Assembly: GCF_001953865.1 (NCBI RefSeq)
Contig: NZ_MQUQ01000023.1
Coordinates: 1-49,640 of the forward strand
DNA length: 49,640 bases
Direction of reading: 5' to 3'
From: Amycolatopsis coloradensis
GTDB taxonomy: Bacteria > Actinomycetota > Actinomycetes > Mycobacteriales > Pseudonocardiaceae
The translations under genes were made by a program, and so were the position numbers. The notes below the pieces were generated by a model. That model searched no databases and was not told the DNA's origin. It was given only the letters and a program-made list of their open reading frames with translations. Position 1 is the stretch's first letter. The number at the start of each line of letters is the position of its first letter. Shown here one piece after another: positions 36,644 to 45,078 of the stretch.

Positions 36644-39604
36644 TCAACGGATGGGGATGTGGCCTTGGGCTCTGAGGACTGCCTCGCTGAGCAACTCGCG
36701 TTCGCGAGGGCTGGCCGCGAACTCGACCAACATGCCGGGGTGGCTGTTGTCGAACTTCGCAACCCATTCCCCGAACCCAGGTTGCTGAAACGATGGTGCC
36801 AGCTGCCAAAAGCCATCCTTGATCGGCGCCGCAAGTTTGTCCGGCAGGGTCTCTGCCAGAAACTCCATCAAGTTGTCAAGATCGACGAGCATCGCGGTTG
36901 CAACCCTTAGCTCGCCGGGATTCGAGTTCCGGATGGCACTGAGGAGCCGGCTGGTCGCAGCGCTGCCTGCTTCGAAGCTCCGCGTCAGCTCGCTGAACAG
37001 CTCGTCGGCATCGAGCTTGCTCAAGTTCCGATGATCCCACCGCAGACGGCGCCACGCAGCGCTGTTACTCCACTGTCGTTTGGAAATGGACACAAAAAAG
37101 GCGAACACCGCGACCAGGACCAAGACGCCGTGAATGTTCTCTCTCGCGGCTGCGGGCGCAGGGACGCCGATGGCGACGGTAAGGAGCAAGATGCCGCAGG
37201 TAACGCCTGCGATCACACGGCGTGGCCACAACCACCGAGCCACCCATCGCCGCACATCGGCTGCTCGCCGAGCAGCCATCACACCTTCCGTCCACGCCAC
37301 CTGGAGCAGTCCGATGTGGGGCAACCACATGAGTCTCGAGGTGGCACCGAACGCAGCAATGTAGCCGATAGCCGCTGCCGGCCAGGTCAAGAGCCAGGAA
37401 GCCACTGCCGCGGTGAACCCGACCGCGAAGTCGAAGGTGATGATCCCCGCGACCACCTCGCGGAGCCCAGTAATACCGTTTGCCGCAACCAGCACCACGG
37501 CGATCAGGAACAACACGACGACCACGCGCGCGAACCGGCCTCGTGACCGATCGGGCCTGAGTCCATACCTCAGGAACACGACCGAAGCGACGATCAATGC
37601 GGCAGAGAAGGGCGTCCGCACGGGTTCCCGCACAGAGATCGCGACAGCAAAGACAACAGCGCCGTATGCCGCGATCCGAAATACCTTTGCGAGAGCAGCC
37701 GTCGCGTTCACCAGGTCTCTGTCGTATCCAGGCCGAGACGCCCCCAGTAGCACCCCTGGAGTGTGACCATAGAAGACCATGCACACCAGCACAGCCAGCC
37801 GCGCCGTAAACGTCAACTGCGAGAAGACGCCCGCACATACCAGTAAACGTTCCACAGCGAGACGAGTGGAGGAGCTGTCACCCGCCAGTACCAGTCGATC
37901 GGCCGCTACACGGGCGGTTTCCATGTCCGCAACTTGGAGCACAGATGCCGCAGCCCGCTGCTGCGCCTTACCTCCACTGAAGACGGCCCGCCGGATGAGG
38001 CGGCCAGCAGCCGCGCGCAATTCTTCAGAAAGGCGAGCCGCTTCCCTGTCAACGGGAACTCCGCACCGCAATACCTCCAAAGCCCGCAGAGTCTGCTGCG
38101 CCCACCGAAAAGTACCGGACACCTCACGCCCGTCATGGTCACTTGCTGCTGGATCTAGGAGAACAACAGTCTCGATCGCCGCCATCAGCGATGCCGAAAA
38201 TTCGGCCGACTGACGACGCAGCGCCGTCGACAGTACCGCGAGCCATTGCGGAGAATCGAGAATGGATACGACGTCCAATGTCGCATGAGTCTTGACCAGG
38301 TATCCCGCTGCGAGATGCTCCTGGATGACACCGGCCCGAAAATCGAACCTTCCACGGAAAACAGTTCCGATACCGACACGCGTCAGCGACTGAGTTATTT
38401 CACCCTCGCCGACAACTTCTCCGTTTTGCACACGAAAGGCAATCCACTCGGCCGCTTGACGAATCTCGACTGCATCATCAAGCTCGTCAAAGCTTGCCTG
38501 AATGAGCAAATCGATGAAATCGTCGTGCGACGGTGCCGCAATCCTTGAAAGCGCAGAGCGATGACGAGCAACCATCGCTAGGATGGCCGGCAGGTCTGCG
38601 ATTTGCGCCAGTTCTGGATCACCATCCAGCCTGGCCATCAGTTCGCCATACTCAACCTTTGTCATTCCGTGACGGCGCAACAGACGTTCGCGATGGCGCC
38701 GGTTCGGCCGCCCCACCTCGACGATCAGATCCGCCATCTCAAGACTTGACCTGGAGGCAATCACCGCATGGTTGCGCGAGTGCCGTCGCACCAAGCGCAT
38801 TACTTCGTCCATATAAGACTTCATGGATTCCGAAGGCGACGCCGCTCCGAAATCCAGGACGAATATGCATCGGATCCGTGGATCAGCTCGCTCGAGCAGC
38901 CCTGCCACTGCGGCACGGAGGTGGATATCGTTATCAAACGACGACAGAAGGTGATCACGAACGATCTCAGCTGTTACAGGGCCGGCGAAGTCGCCCATTT
39001 CCGCGAGATCTACGTACAGCACGACGGTTTCCGGCCTCCGACTGCGCTGTGTGCGTCGCCAATAATCGCGAGCAAGCGCTCGGAGCGCCATGCTCTTACC
39101 GGATCCCGCCGGACCGCAGACGACCGTTAGATCGGTCTCGGCCACCATCTGCACGTTGAGCGGCCTTGTCCGCCGAGTTGGTCGAGCAACCGAACGGACC
39201 CCAAGGTCTGCATACTGATCGACGGTGAACCCATCACGGCGATCACATTGCTGTACCACCTGGTCAGCCACCCGCGCGATGCGAGCCAGCAGGCGCCGAT
39301 CGGGACTGGGTACCAGAATCGCCAACGCCAAGCCACCAAGCAGAAGCACAGCGCCTGCCCCGCCGACGATCGCCCACACGCGCCCATGCTCACTCAACGG
39401 CGAGATCCGCTTGACCAGCAGCGTCCCGACCGCCGTCGCACACAACACCACCCCAAGGAGCGCGACGGTTAGTCCGACCACCGGCCGGAATGACCTATCA
39501 GTGGCCCTCCCGCGCCGCGTGATCTCCAAGGCCAATGCAAGAACCCCGGCTACCGAGGACAGAACTGCGAGTACCTGCGCTGCCGCCTCCCCGACATCCG
39601 TCAA
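36644..39604 (-). CDS. Membrane-embedded NACHT-type STAND NTPase, about 986 aa
   Basis: The start is uncertain: TTG 39604 (LTDVGEAAAQVLAVLSS) has GAGGGG upstream, whereas an opening at 39709 adds 35 non-typical residues. The N-terminus has three membrane helices (VLAVLSSVAGVLALALEI, VVGLTVALLGVVLCATAVGT, AIVGGAGAVLLLGGLALAIL). A NACHT domain follows with Walker A VVCGPAGSGKSMALRAL (about 161-168), Walker B IRCIFVLDFGA, and the SRSSLEMAD sensor region. The C-terminal half (about 590-840) has several more hydrophobic segments (YGAVVFAVAIS, VVVLFLIAVVLVAANGI, GVLVLVAVFAFFVSIS) and a soluble tail. The architecture suggests that sensing leads to membrane perturbation, as proposed for STAND proteins with transmembrane effectors. 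The 261-aa gene follows at 20 nt. Confidence 0.82.
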   Translation of the reverse strand: MTDVGEAAAQVLAVLSSVAGVLALALEITRRGRATDRSFRPVVGLTVALLGVVLCATAVGTLLVKRISPLSEHGRVWAIVGGAGAVLLLGGLALAILVPSPDRRLLARIARVADQVVQQCDRRDGFTVDQYADLGVRSVARPTRRTRPLNVQMVAETDLTVVCGPAGSGKSMALRALARDYWRRTQRSRRPETVVLYVDLAEMGDFAGPVTAEIVRDHLLSSFDNDIHLRAAVAGLLERADPRIRCIFVLDFGAASPSESMKSYMDEVMRLVRRHSRNHAVIASRSSLEMADLIVEVGRPNRRHRERLLRRHGMTKVEYGELMARLDGDPELAQIADLPAILAMVARHRSALSRIAAPSHDDFIDLLIQASFDELDDAVEIRQAAEWIAFRVQNGEVVGEGEITQSLTRVGIGTVFRGRFDFRAGVIQEHLAAGYLVKTHATLDVVSILDSPQWLAVLSTALRRQSAEFSASLMAAIETVVLLDPAASDHDGREVSGTFRWAQQTLRALEVLRCGVPVDREAARLSEELRAAAGRLIRRAVFSGGKAQQRAAASVLQVADMETARVAADRLVLAGDSSSTRLAVERLLVCAGVFSQLTFTARLAVLVCMVFYGHTPGVLLGASRPGYDRDLVNATAALAKVFRIAAYGAVVFAVAISVREPVRTPFSAALIVASVVFLRYGLRPDRSRGRFARVVVVLFLIAVVLVAANGITGLREVVAGIITFDFAVGFTAAVASWLLTWPAAAIGYIAAFGATSRLMWLPHIGLLQVAWTEGVMAARRAADVRRWVARWLWPRRVIAGVTCGILLLTVAIGVPAPAAARENIHGVLVLVAVFAFFVSISKRQWSNSAAWRRLRWDHRNLSKLDADELFSELTRSFEAGSAATSRLLSAIRNSNPGELRVATAMLVDLDNLMEFLAETLPDKLAAPIKDGFWQLAPSFQQPGFGEWVAKFDNSHPGMLVEFAASPRERELLSEAVLRAQGHIPIR

Positions 39605-39709
39605 ACCCAGCAGTCCCCTCTTCCAGTTTGCCGTCGAGCAACCTGACGTTACCTCTTTTCGGTCGATAAATTGTTGATCCTTGTTTCGACGACCTGCCCT
39701 GACTACCAC

Positions 39710-40119
39710 TTCTTGTGCATCATCCGGGCGGAAACCACGTCAGGAGATGCGGAAATCGCATGTTCTGTTCTGTGATGCATATGAAAGCGCAACCGGGCTA
39801 GCTGCCAGAACATCGGCGTGTCACCCCTGACCAACCAGCGGGCGCCCTTTGAACAACTCGGCTTCGCCGCCAGACGTACGCCCGCTCAGGCCTGCAAACC
39901 GCCGCGCGGCTTGTGCGGCCAGCAGACGATTACCGTCGGTACTGGGCCTTGCCGCGCGGTCGATAGACCGCGGGCAGCGCCATCGCCCCGGTGCAGTGCA
40001 GGAACCGCGGCCCCCGACCGAGCTCGGGCGGCTGGACGAGTGCACGGCGGACAGGAGGTCATCGGTCTCGGAGACGAGTCGCGTGTGTCCGGCTCGGGCG
40101 AGCTTCCTTCAGGTGACCG
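39710..40119. other. Intergenic stretch upstream of the membrane NACHT gene
   Basis: Between divergent units. The first ~120 bp is relatively AT-rich and should carry the NACHT promoter. The remainder has open frames on both strands without ribosome-binding sites or protein-like composition. No structured element was found. Confidence 0.4.
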
Positions 40120-40289
40120 AAGCGGCCATGTTGCACACACGCTGCCCGACGATCACGCCGCGCTCTCCGGCGTGCGCCTCGGCCGTCTGCCATCACGTCG
40201 TGGACGCGGTTCGCCAGCTCGGAGCCGGGCAGCAGGCCTCGGCGGAAGCCGCAGCCCCTGTAGTCGGCGAGCCAGGAGAAGATCCGCAT
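40120..40289 (-). pseudogene. 5' fragment of a glycosyltransferase-like gene
   Basis: ATG 40289 has an excellent GGAGG 4 nt upstream and opens MRIFSWLADYRGCGFRRGLL followed by PGSELANRVHDVMADG. After a frame change it gives AHAGERGVIVGQRVCNMAAS and then a stop. This start (adenine-rich MRI, GCGFYR, LPGSEL--RGHDV, IVGQRV) resembles phage- and actinobacteria-type glycosyltransferases. Only about 55 codons with a frameshift remain, so it is non-functional. The family call is from memory of the N-terminal motif. Confidence 0.4.
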
Positions 40290-40330
40290 CGAGCCTCCTT
40301 GGATGCAAGGGATGCGCGATACTTCGCGGC

Positions 40331-41149
40331 ATGAAGTTCGGAAAGCTCGATGCGCGCATCCTTGGCGCGATACTGGCGCTCGCGTTCGTCTTGTTGATCA
40401 TCATGAGCGTCGTGCTGAAGCAAGGCGCTGACTGGTGGTCCGCCTGGGGCCAGTGGGTCGGCGGCATCGGCTCGATCGGCGCCGCTGCCGTCGCCGTATG
40501 GATCGCAGTCGAGGGATGGCGCAAGTCCGAGCAACACGCTGAGCAGCAGGCGCAAGAACTGAAAGAGCTCCAAGCCCGCGAACTGGCATCGAAGTTTGGC
40601 GTCTGGGTCGAGCAGATTGCATTGCCAATAGCTGGCCCACCAGCACGAGCTGTCAAGGTAGAACTGGCCTACACCAGACCACGAGGCTTCGCCGGAGAGA
40701 CATACGCGTACGCGCTCAGATACATCAACAGCGGGCCGCAGCCGGTCTACAGGGTGCGCGTAGGCATTGTCATTCCTAACGAGAACTACGAAACAACCGT
40801 TCCATTTCTAGGGCCATCCTCAGGGCCGATGTACCTGGAAACCAAGCAAGACACCTTCAACAAGTACTTTTTGGATCGCATGCAGAACATCGTGGACGAT
40901 GTCAACAGCTCGCCGGACATCGGGGAGGAACTAGAGGTCGACGTACTGCGCGAAGCCTTCTTCAAGTTCCTAGCGCTGACTGTCGATTTCACAGATGGCA
41001 ACGGAATGCGATGGAGAAGGAACTCTTTTGGAGACCTCACCCCGCTGGGGCCAGACGAAGACAACAGCGGCCTGCGCGATATCATTACGGAGCCGGAGCG
41101 AATACTCCGCAACGCAGCGGTGCACAAGCAATACGGCACCCGAAATTAG
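40331..41149 (+). CDS. Two-helix membrane protein with cytoplasmic tail, 272 aa
   Basis: The start is ATG 40331 (MKFGKLDARI); upstream in-frame sequence is not protein-like. Two membrane helices are evident (ILGAILALAFVLLIIMSVVL, and IGSIGAAAVAVWIAVEGW near residues 45-62), separated by a short Trp-rich loop (GADWWSAWGQWVGG). A charged coiled-coil stretch (KSEQHAEQQAQELKELQARE) and a soluble beta-rich domain follow (YAYALRYINSGPQPVYRVRV, FLALTVDFTDGNGMRWRRNS). This is a widespread type of actinobacterial hypothetical protein. No partner gene is obvious: it faces away from the NACHT unit and is followed by a transposase remnant. Confidence 0.75.
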   Translation: MKFGKLDARILGAILALAFVLLIIMSVVLKQGADWWSAWGQWVGGIGSIGAAAVAVWIAVEGWRKSEQHAEQQAQELKELQARELASKFGVWVEQIALPIAGPPARAVKVELAYTRPRGFAGETYAYALRYINSGPQPVYRVRVGIVIPNENYETTVPFLGPSSGPMYLETKQDTFNKYFLDRMQNIVDDVNSSPDIGEELEVDVLREAFFKFLALTVDFTDGNGMRWRRNSFGDLTPLGPDEDNSGLRDIITEPERILRNAAVHKQYGTRN

Positions 41150-41300
41150 CTGAAGCTGCACGACTAGCCTACGTCGTCTCTGACCTCGGTACGCCGGGCC
41201 CGTTGCGCTCTTGCGCCTGCCGTAACAAACTCGGCGACGTCGGCGGGCACTTCGGTCACGACGACGTTGTGGTTGCCTTCGACCTTCTGCGGCGCTGTGC

Positions 41301-41466
41301 GTGCCGAAAACCACGTCCACGCATGTCAGGCAGCAGCATGTCTGTGCTCATGGAGGACTCCGCCCAGGCGATCCCGTCGACGTATGACAAGTCGTTCGAT
41401 CTGGTCAGGATCGCGGGCCTGGGGCAGGGCTCGAAGAGGTGCCGCGGCGACAAGCGAACGAGGTAG
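41301..41466 (-). pseudogene. 3' end of an rve-type transposase, copy C
   Basis: The reverse strand reads RSLVAAAPLRALPQARDPDQ and IERLVIRRRDRLGGVLHEHR, stopping at TGA (41328-41326). It is the same terminus as the transposase at 26070. The 25 bp beyond the stop are also conserved (GTGCCGAAAA end at 41301 versus 26044), so an element end is preserved here. Nothing of the catalytic core remains. It sits immediately downstream of the patatin gene's stop. Confidence 0.8.
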
Positions 41467-41482
41467 CACGTACCCGATAAAG

Positions 41483-42574
41483 CTAATATCGGCACAAATG
41501 AGAGCAGTGGTGGTTCAGCAGTACTCGCGTCAATTGTTCACCCCGGATGGCCAAGAGATTCAGCTCGGCCGCCTCCATCGCCTTGAAATTGGTCGGATAG
41601 CCCACGACTGCCGCCCGAGGTACGTGGTCAGCGAGCGGGATCGGCAGCTTGTCGTCCGGCATCGCGAGGTAGGCGTGCACGACTCCGCGAAGCTGCCCGG
41701 ATGCAGCCGCCAAGTTGAGTTGCGCGCGTGTGCCATCCTGCGCTTTGGCGTAGGCGATGTCGAAGCTTCGCTTCAAGCGACCAGGAAGGTAGAAAGGCTC
41801 CATCCTCGGAGTTCGTCCGCGTCCTGCGTCCACGGCGATGAGGTGGTCCAGGTCGTAGACGTGGCTCGTGTGCGTGACTGATCGACCGGGCAGTAGGGGT
41901 GATAGCCCGAGGTTGTCGTAGACACCTCCGTCGGTCATGGTCAGTGTGTGCCGCCCGCGCTGCCCCTGACCGTTCTGGAAGTCGTACTTCCTGTTCAGTG
42001 CTGGCAACAACGCCGGGAATGCGGCCGAGGCCGCGACTGCGTCCGCCACCGGAACACGGTCGGTGATGCGCCCGTAGGCGGAGCAGGAGCTGACTGTGCT
42101 GCCGAACCGCACCGCGTTGGTCGTCGTGAGATCCGTGGCCGAGATGACCGTGGTCAAATCCTGGTGGGTGACTTCGGAGAGGTCTCGCGAGCCGAACAGC
42201 CGGTCGCGCAACACCCGGGCAAGGATATCGGTCCGGGTGAAGGCGCGTGGACGCCGCCCGAGCAAACCGGACATCGCACGGACTGCGCCGATGGCACCGC
42301 GTGCAAGAGCCGGGGGCGTGAGCGCCCGTTTCACGAGATCGCGTTGCAGTCCGGTTCTGAGCAGTTCCGTGACGGCTTCGTCGAACTCGATGAAGCAGGG
42401 CGGGCCGTAGGCCCACATCGCCGCGAGCACGCTGCCACCGCTGATACCCGAGACGACCCGCACGTGGCGCAGCACGTCACAGTCATGGAGCGCTCGCAGG
42501 CATCCCAGCCCGAAGGCGACTGCCCGGAATCCACCCCCGGACAGGGCAAGGCCGACTGCGGGTGCCGTGCTCAC
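41483..42574 (-). CDS. Patatin-like phospholipase, third gene of the E2-E1-JAB unit, 363 aa
   Basis: The start is GTG 42574 (MSTAPAVGLALSGGGFRAVA), overlapping the upstream stop by 4 nt (GTGA); the upstream ATG 42595 is less likely. The patatin catalytic elements are complete: oxyanion loop SGGGFR (about 12-17), nucleophile Ser45 in VVSGISGGSVLAAM, and the dyad Asp in MTDGGVYDNLG (about 211). These enzymes hydrolyse membrane phospholipids. Patatin-like CapV is a known cell-killing effector in CBASS, and by analogy this protein is the likely effector of the operon. It has no signal peptide and no other domain. The C-terminus ends in LLNHHCSHLCRY, Cys/His-rich and unusual. How it is controlled is unknown because no nucleotide-second-messenger synthase is encoded nearby. 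Confidence 0.88.
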   Translation of the reverse strand: MSTAPAVGLALSGGGFRAVAFGLGCLRALHDCDVLRHVRVVSGISGGSVLAAMWAYGPPCFIEFDEAVTELLRTGLQRDLVKRALTPPALARGAIGAVRAMSGLLGRRPRAFTRTDILARVLRDRLFGSRDLSEVTHQDLTTVISATDLTTTNAVRFGSTVSSCSAYGRITDRVPVADAVAASAAFPALLPALNRKYDFQNGQGQRGRHTLTMTDGGVYDNLGLSPLLPGRSVTHTSHVYDLDHLIAVDAGRGRTPRMEPFYLPGRLKRSFDIAYAKAQDGTRAQLNLAAASGQLRGVVHAYLAMPDDKLPIPLADHVPRAAVVGYPTNFKAMEAAELNLLAIRGEQLTRVLLNHHCSHLCRY

Positions 42575-45078
42575 CGTTTGCCCCACCACAGCCATCGACG
42601 ACGACGCCGAACAGGGACGCCTGCAGGCGCGGCGGAGAATCCGCCTGGGAAATAGGTGCCGGCGGGTGGGGCTTCTTGCACTCGGGCAGTCGTGCCGGAG
42701 GGTGTCGCGGCCGGGTCGCGTGCGACCACCCGTACGTGGACGTCGGGCTGTCCGCCTCCTTCGGTCCACGCTGTCCATACTTGCGACGAGCCGCCGAGGA
42801 TCACCATCAGCGCCTTGTTGGCGACACCCGCGAAGGTCGTCAACGCCGCCATTCCGGCCAGGTCGGTCGGGCTGGGGGCGGCGACGCCACAGGGGTGCGT
42901 GTGCCAGATTCCGAGAAATCCCGTGATACCGCCGGTCCGGCGGGTGTGGTGGTCGACGAGCTCCTGGGTCCCGGCCGTGCCATGGTCGAAGTAGGCGCTG
43001 GAGAGTGTGCTGTCGGGCGAGGGCCCGGTAGCGAGGTCGACGCTGACCACCCCGGTTGATTCGTCGATCGCCCCCAGCAGCATGCCACCGGTCTCGACGT
43101 CTCGGCCCCGAACCCGGCCACCGCGGCGGACTTCCGCCCGGATCTCGGCCATCGCCTCGGCGGAAATCCGGACGTCGTACCCGATGCCCGGATCGGTCCG
43201 AACGACGTCATTGGGCCAGGAAAGAGCCTTGACGGCAGATTGTCGAGCATCCGTCAGGCAAGGTCGACGTACGGCGATCGCGGACATCGTCTCCTCGCCG
43301 GTCGGCTCTGCAGCAAGGTCTTGGACCGCCGCAGTGAACAGTGCAGCCGCGAGCGCTGTTACATCGGCAGCCGAGCCGACGAACGTCGGCTCGGAACAGC
43401 CGGGTTCGGGGAAGAACATTCCACTGCGGGGCGGGTTGGGGAAGAAGTCGGCGATGACGTCCTGCCACTCGGGCAGATCGGTGCGGCGGGAGCGAAGCAG
43501 TACGCGTCGCAGTATGTCGTGACCTGTCCCGGTGGCGCCCGACCGTGCAACGGTGACGAGCCCCAGATCGGCTTGATGCCCGATGATCATTGTCACTGTC
43601 GGTGGCCAGGGACCACGGGCGGCTGGGAGGGGGCGGCGGACCCGCTCGATGGCGGCGCGTGTACCGCTGTCCGCGGTCGCGTCCACGATTAGGTCGAACG
43701 CGGTGGGATCGAGGTCGTTGAGCACGAACTTGATGGCGTTGTTGACCACGCTGCAGGCTGTCCCTTTGCGGGTGATCGCGTTCAGGCGGCCGGCCAGCAC
43801 AACGGCCTTGTGATGCCCGATGTCACCGTCGGAGTACGGCTGACGAACCAGGATGCCCGGCGTGACGACCCCGCGATCGAGCACCGTCACAGACCGTGCG
43901 CCGGCGCGCACGCAGTATTCGGCAACGGGAGCACCCAACGCGCCACACCCCAGTACGAGCACGCGGGCTCGGCGAAGCGTGGAGGTCGCAGTCTGATCGT
44001 CACGGCGTTGCGTGATCTCGGTCCGCTGGTCGAACACCGGCATCCACTGCACGTCGGCAGTACCCAGCCAGCCCCGCGCTGCGGCTTGAAGTTGTTCGTC
44101 GGTCTTCTTGGTGAATGTGCCAGGGCGCCTGGCCAGCAGCCCGGTGATGTTCTCACCGAATTGGTCCAGTTTCCACGCGACCAGGTGAGCCAGCCTCGCA
44201 CTGCCGCTGGTCCGCCGAGAGGGCGTACCGAGCAGCATGACCACCGGATCTTTGTCGGTATTCGCCGCACGGAACCGCAGGACCTGGTTCGCCTGGCTCG
44301 TCCATGCCAGATCGCCGAGCAACGCCTCACGAGGGTATCCGGCCTGGGACAGACCTTCGGCGAGTTCAGCCGCTGTGTTCGGGTACTCCCAGCCCAGTTC
44401 GTCGGTAAGGAGGACGTTAAGCGCGAAGAAATACGGCTTGCCCTGCGGATTCGTAGGCGAAGCACCTTCGGAATTCGCTCGGTCGACGACCTGGTCTTCG
44501 GTGAGCCAGGCCAGCACGTCGACGCGGTCGACGTCCCGAACGCACCAGGCGAACTGACGCACCACTCCGCTGTCTGTTCCCCTCGACCACGGCGCCCGGT
44601 CGCCGAGGTTGGGTTCGACGACCGCGCAGCCGGGCGCGGTGGGATAGGCGACCGGCGGGTGCAGCGGTCGACTGTCCGGGTCGAGCGTGCCGGCAGCAGC
44701 GTGTTCAAGCCAGGTGAGCAGCCGGTCGAGAAGGCCGCGCATGCCGTCCGCCGGTACCCATTCGACTGAGGGCGCCGCGTAAAGGCAGAGCAGGCTGCTC
44801 TGCTGGACGTGCCGCGAGCCCGCCCACCGTCGGTGTTCGGCCAGCACCGACGGTGGTTCGTACGGGAACGTTTCGGGCACCAAGATCCGGAAACGTTCCC
44901 GAGCACGCACCCGCACCCCGGCACCGGCGCCGCTGACGCCCGTGTCGATCGAGATCACGAAGCGGCCGCCAGCGCCACCGTTACCGCCAGGTCGGTCCAG
45001 GACCTCCAGGGCACCGCCGCTCAGCGCCTCCAGGTCCGTGAGCTGGGCGGCCGCCAGTTCGACCGCCGCCTCCGTCAC
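42571..45078 (-). CDS. E2-E1-JAB triple-fusion ubiquitin-like conjugation/deconjugation protein, 835 aa
   Basis: Starts at GTG 45078 (MTEAAVELAAAQLTDLEALS), overlapping the MBL gene's stop by 4 nt. Domains: an E2/UBC-like fold (about 25-150; FPYEPPSVLAEH and catalytic Cys98 in SSLLCLY); a linker domain (about 165-340); an E1/ThiF domain (about 365-600) with nucleotide-binding VLVLGCGALGAPVAEY, acidic VLDRG, DATAD (466-470) and a probable catalytic Cys561 in PEPGCSEPTFVGSAADV; and a JAB/MPN metalloprotease (about 630-790). The JAB carries a complete JAMM motif: Glu662 in VETGGMLLG, His726 and His728 in WHTHP, Ser736 and Asp739 in SPTD. In type II CBASS, Cap2 (E1-E2) and Cap3 (JAB) are separate proteins; here all three activities are in one chain, in E2-E1-JAB order. 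The conjugated substrate is not identifiable. Confidence 0.92.
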   Translation of the reverse strand: MTEAAVELAAAQLTDLEALSGGALEVLDRPGGNGGAGGRFVISIDTGVSGAGAGVRVRARERFRILVPETFPYEPPSVLAEHRRWAGSRHVQQSSLLCLYAAPSVEWVPADGMRGLLDRLLTWLEHAAAGTLDPDSRPLHPPVAYPTAPGCAVVEPNLGDRAPWSRGTDSGVVRQFAWCVRDVDRVDVLAWLTEDQVVDRANSEGASPTNPQGKPYFFALNVLLTDELGWEYPNTAAELAEGLSQAGYPREALLGDLAWTSQANQVLRFRAANTDKDPVVMLLGTPSRRTSGSARLAHLVAWKLDQFGENITGLLARRPGTFTKKTDEQLQAAARGWLGTADVQWMPVFDQRTEITQRRDDQTATSTLRRARVLVLGCGALGAPVAEYCVRAGARSVTVLDRGVVTPGILVRQPYSDGDIGHHKAVVLAGRLNAITRKGTACSVVNNAIKFVLNDLDPTAFDLIVDATADSGTRAAIERVRRPLPAARGPWPPTVTMIIGHQADLGLVTVARSGATGTGHDILRRVLLRSRRTDLPEWQDVIADFFPNPPRSGMFFPEPGCSEPTFVGSAADVTALAAALFTAAVQDLAAEPTGEETMSAIAVRRPCLTDARQSAVKALSWPNDVVRTDPGIGYDVRISAEAMAEIRAEVRRGGRVRGRDVETGGMLLGAIDESTGVVSVDLATGPSPDSTLSSAYFDHGTAGTQELVDHHTRRTGGITGFLGIWHTHPCGVAAPSPTDLAGMAALTTFAGVANKALMVILGGSSQVWTAWTEGGGQPDVHVRVVARDPAATPSGTTARVQEAPPAGTYFPGGFSAAPAGVPVRRRRRWLWWGKR

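Noticed and set aside
42571..45078. A hidden ubiquitin-like beta-grasp domain inside the fusion protein
   Set aside because: The linker between E2 and E1 (about 165-340) shows no Gly-Gly-type ending and no clear beta-grasp pattern. It cannot be excluded without structure prediction, but the sequence does not support it.
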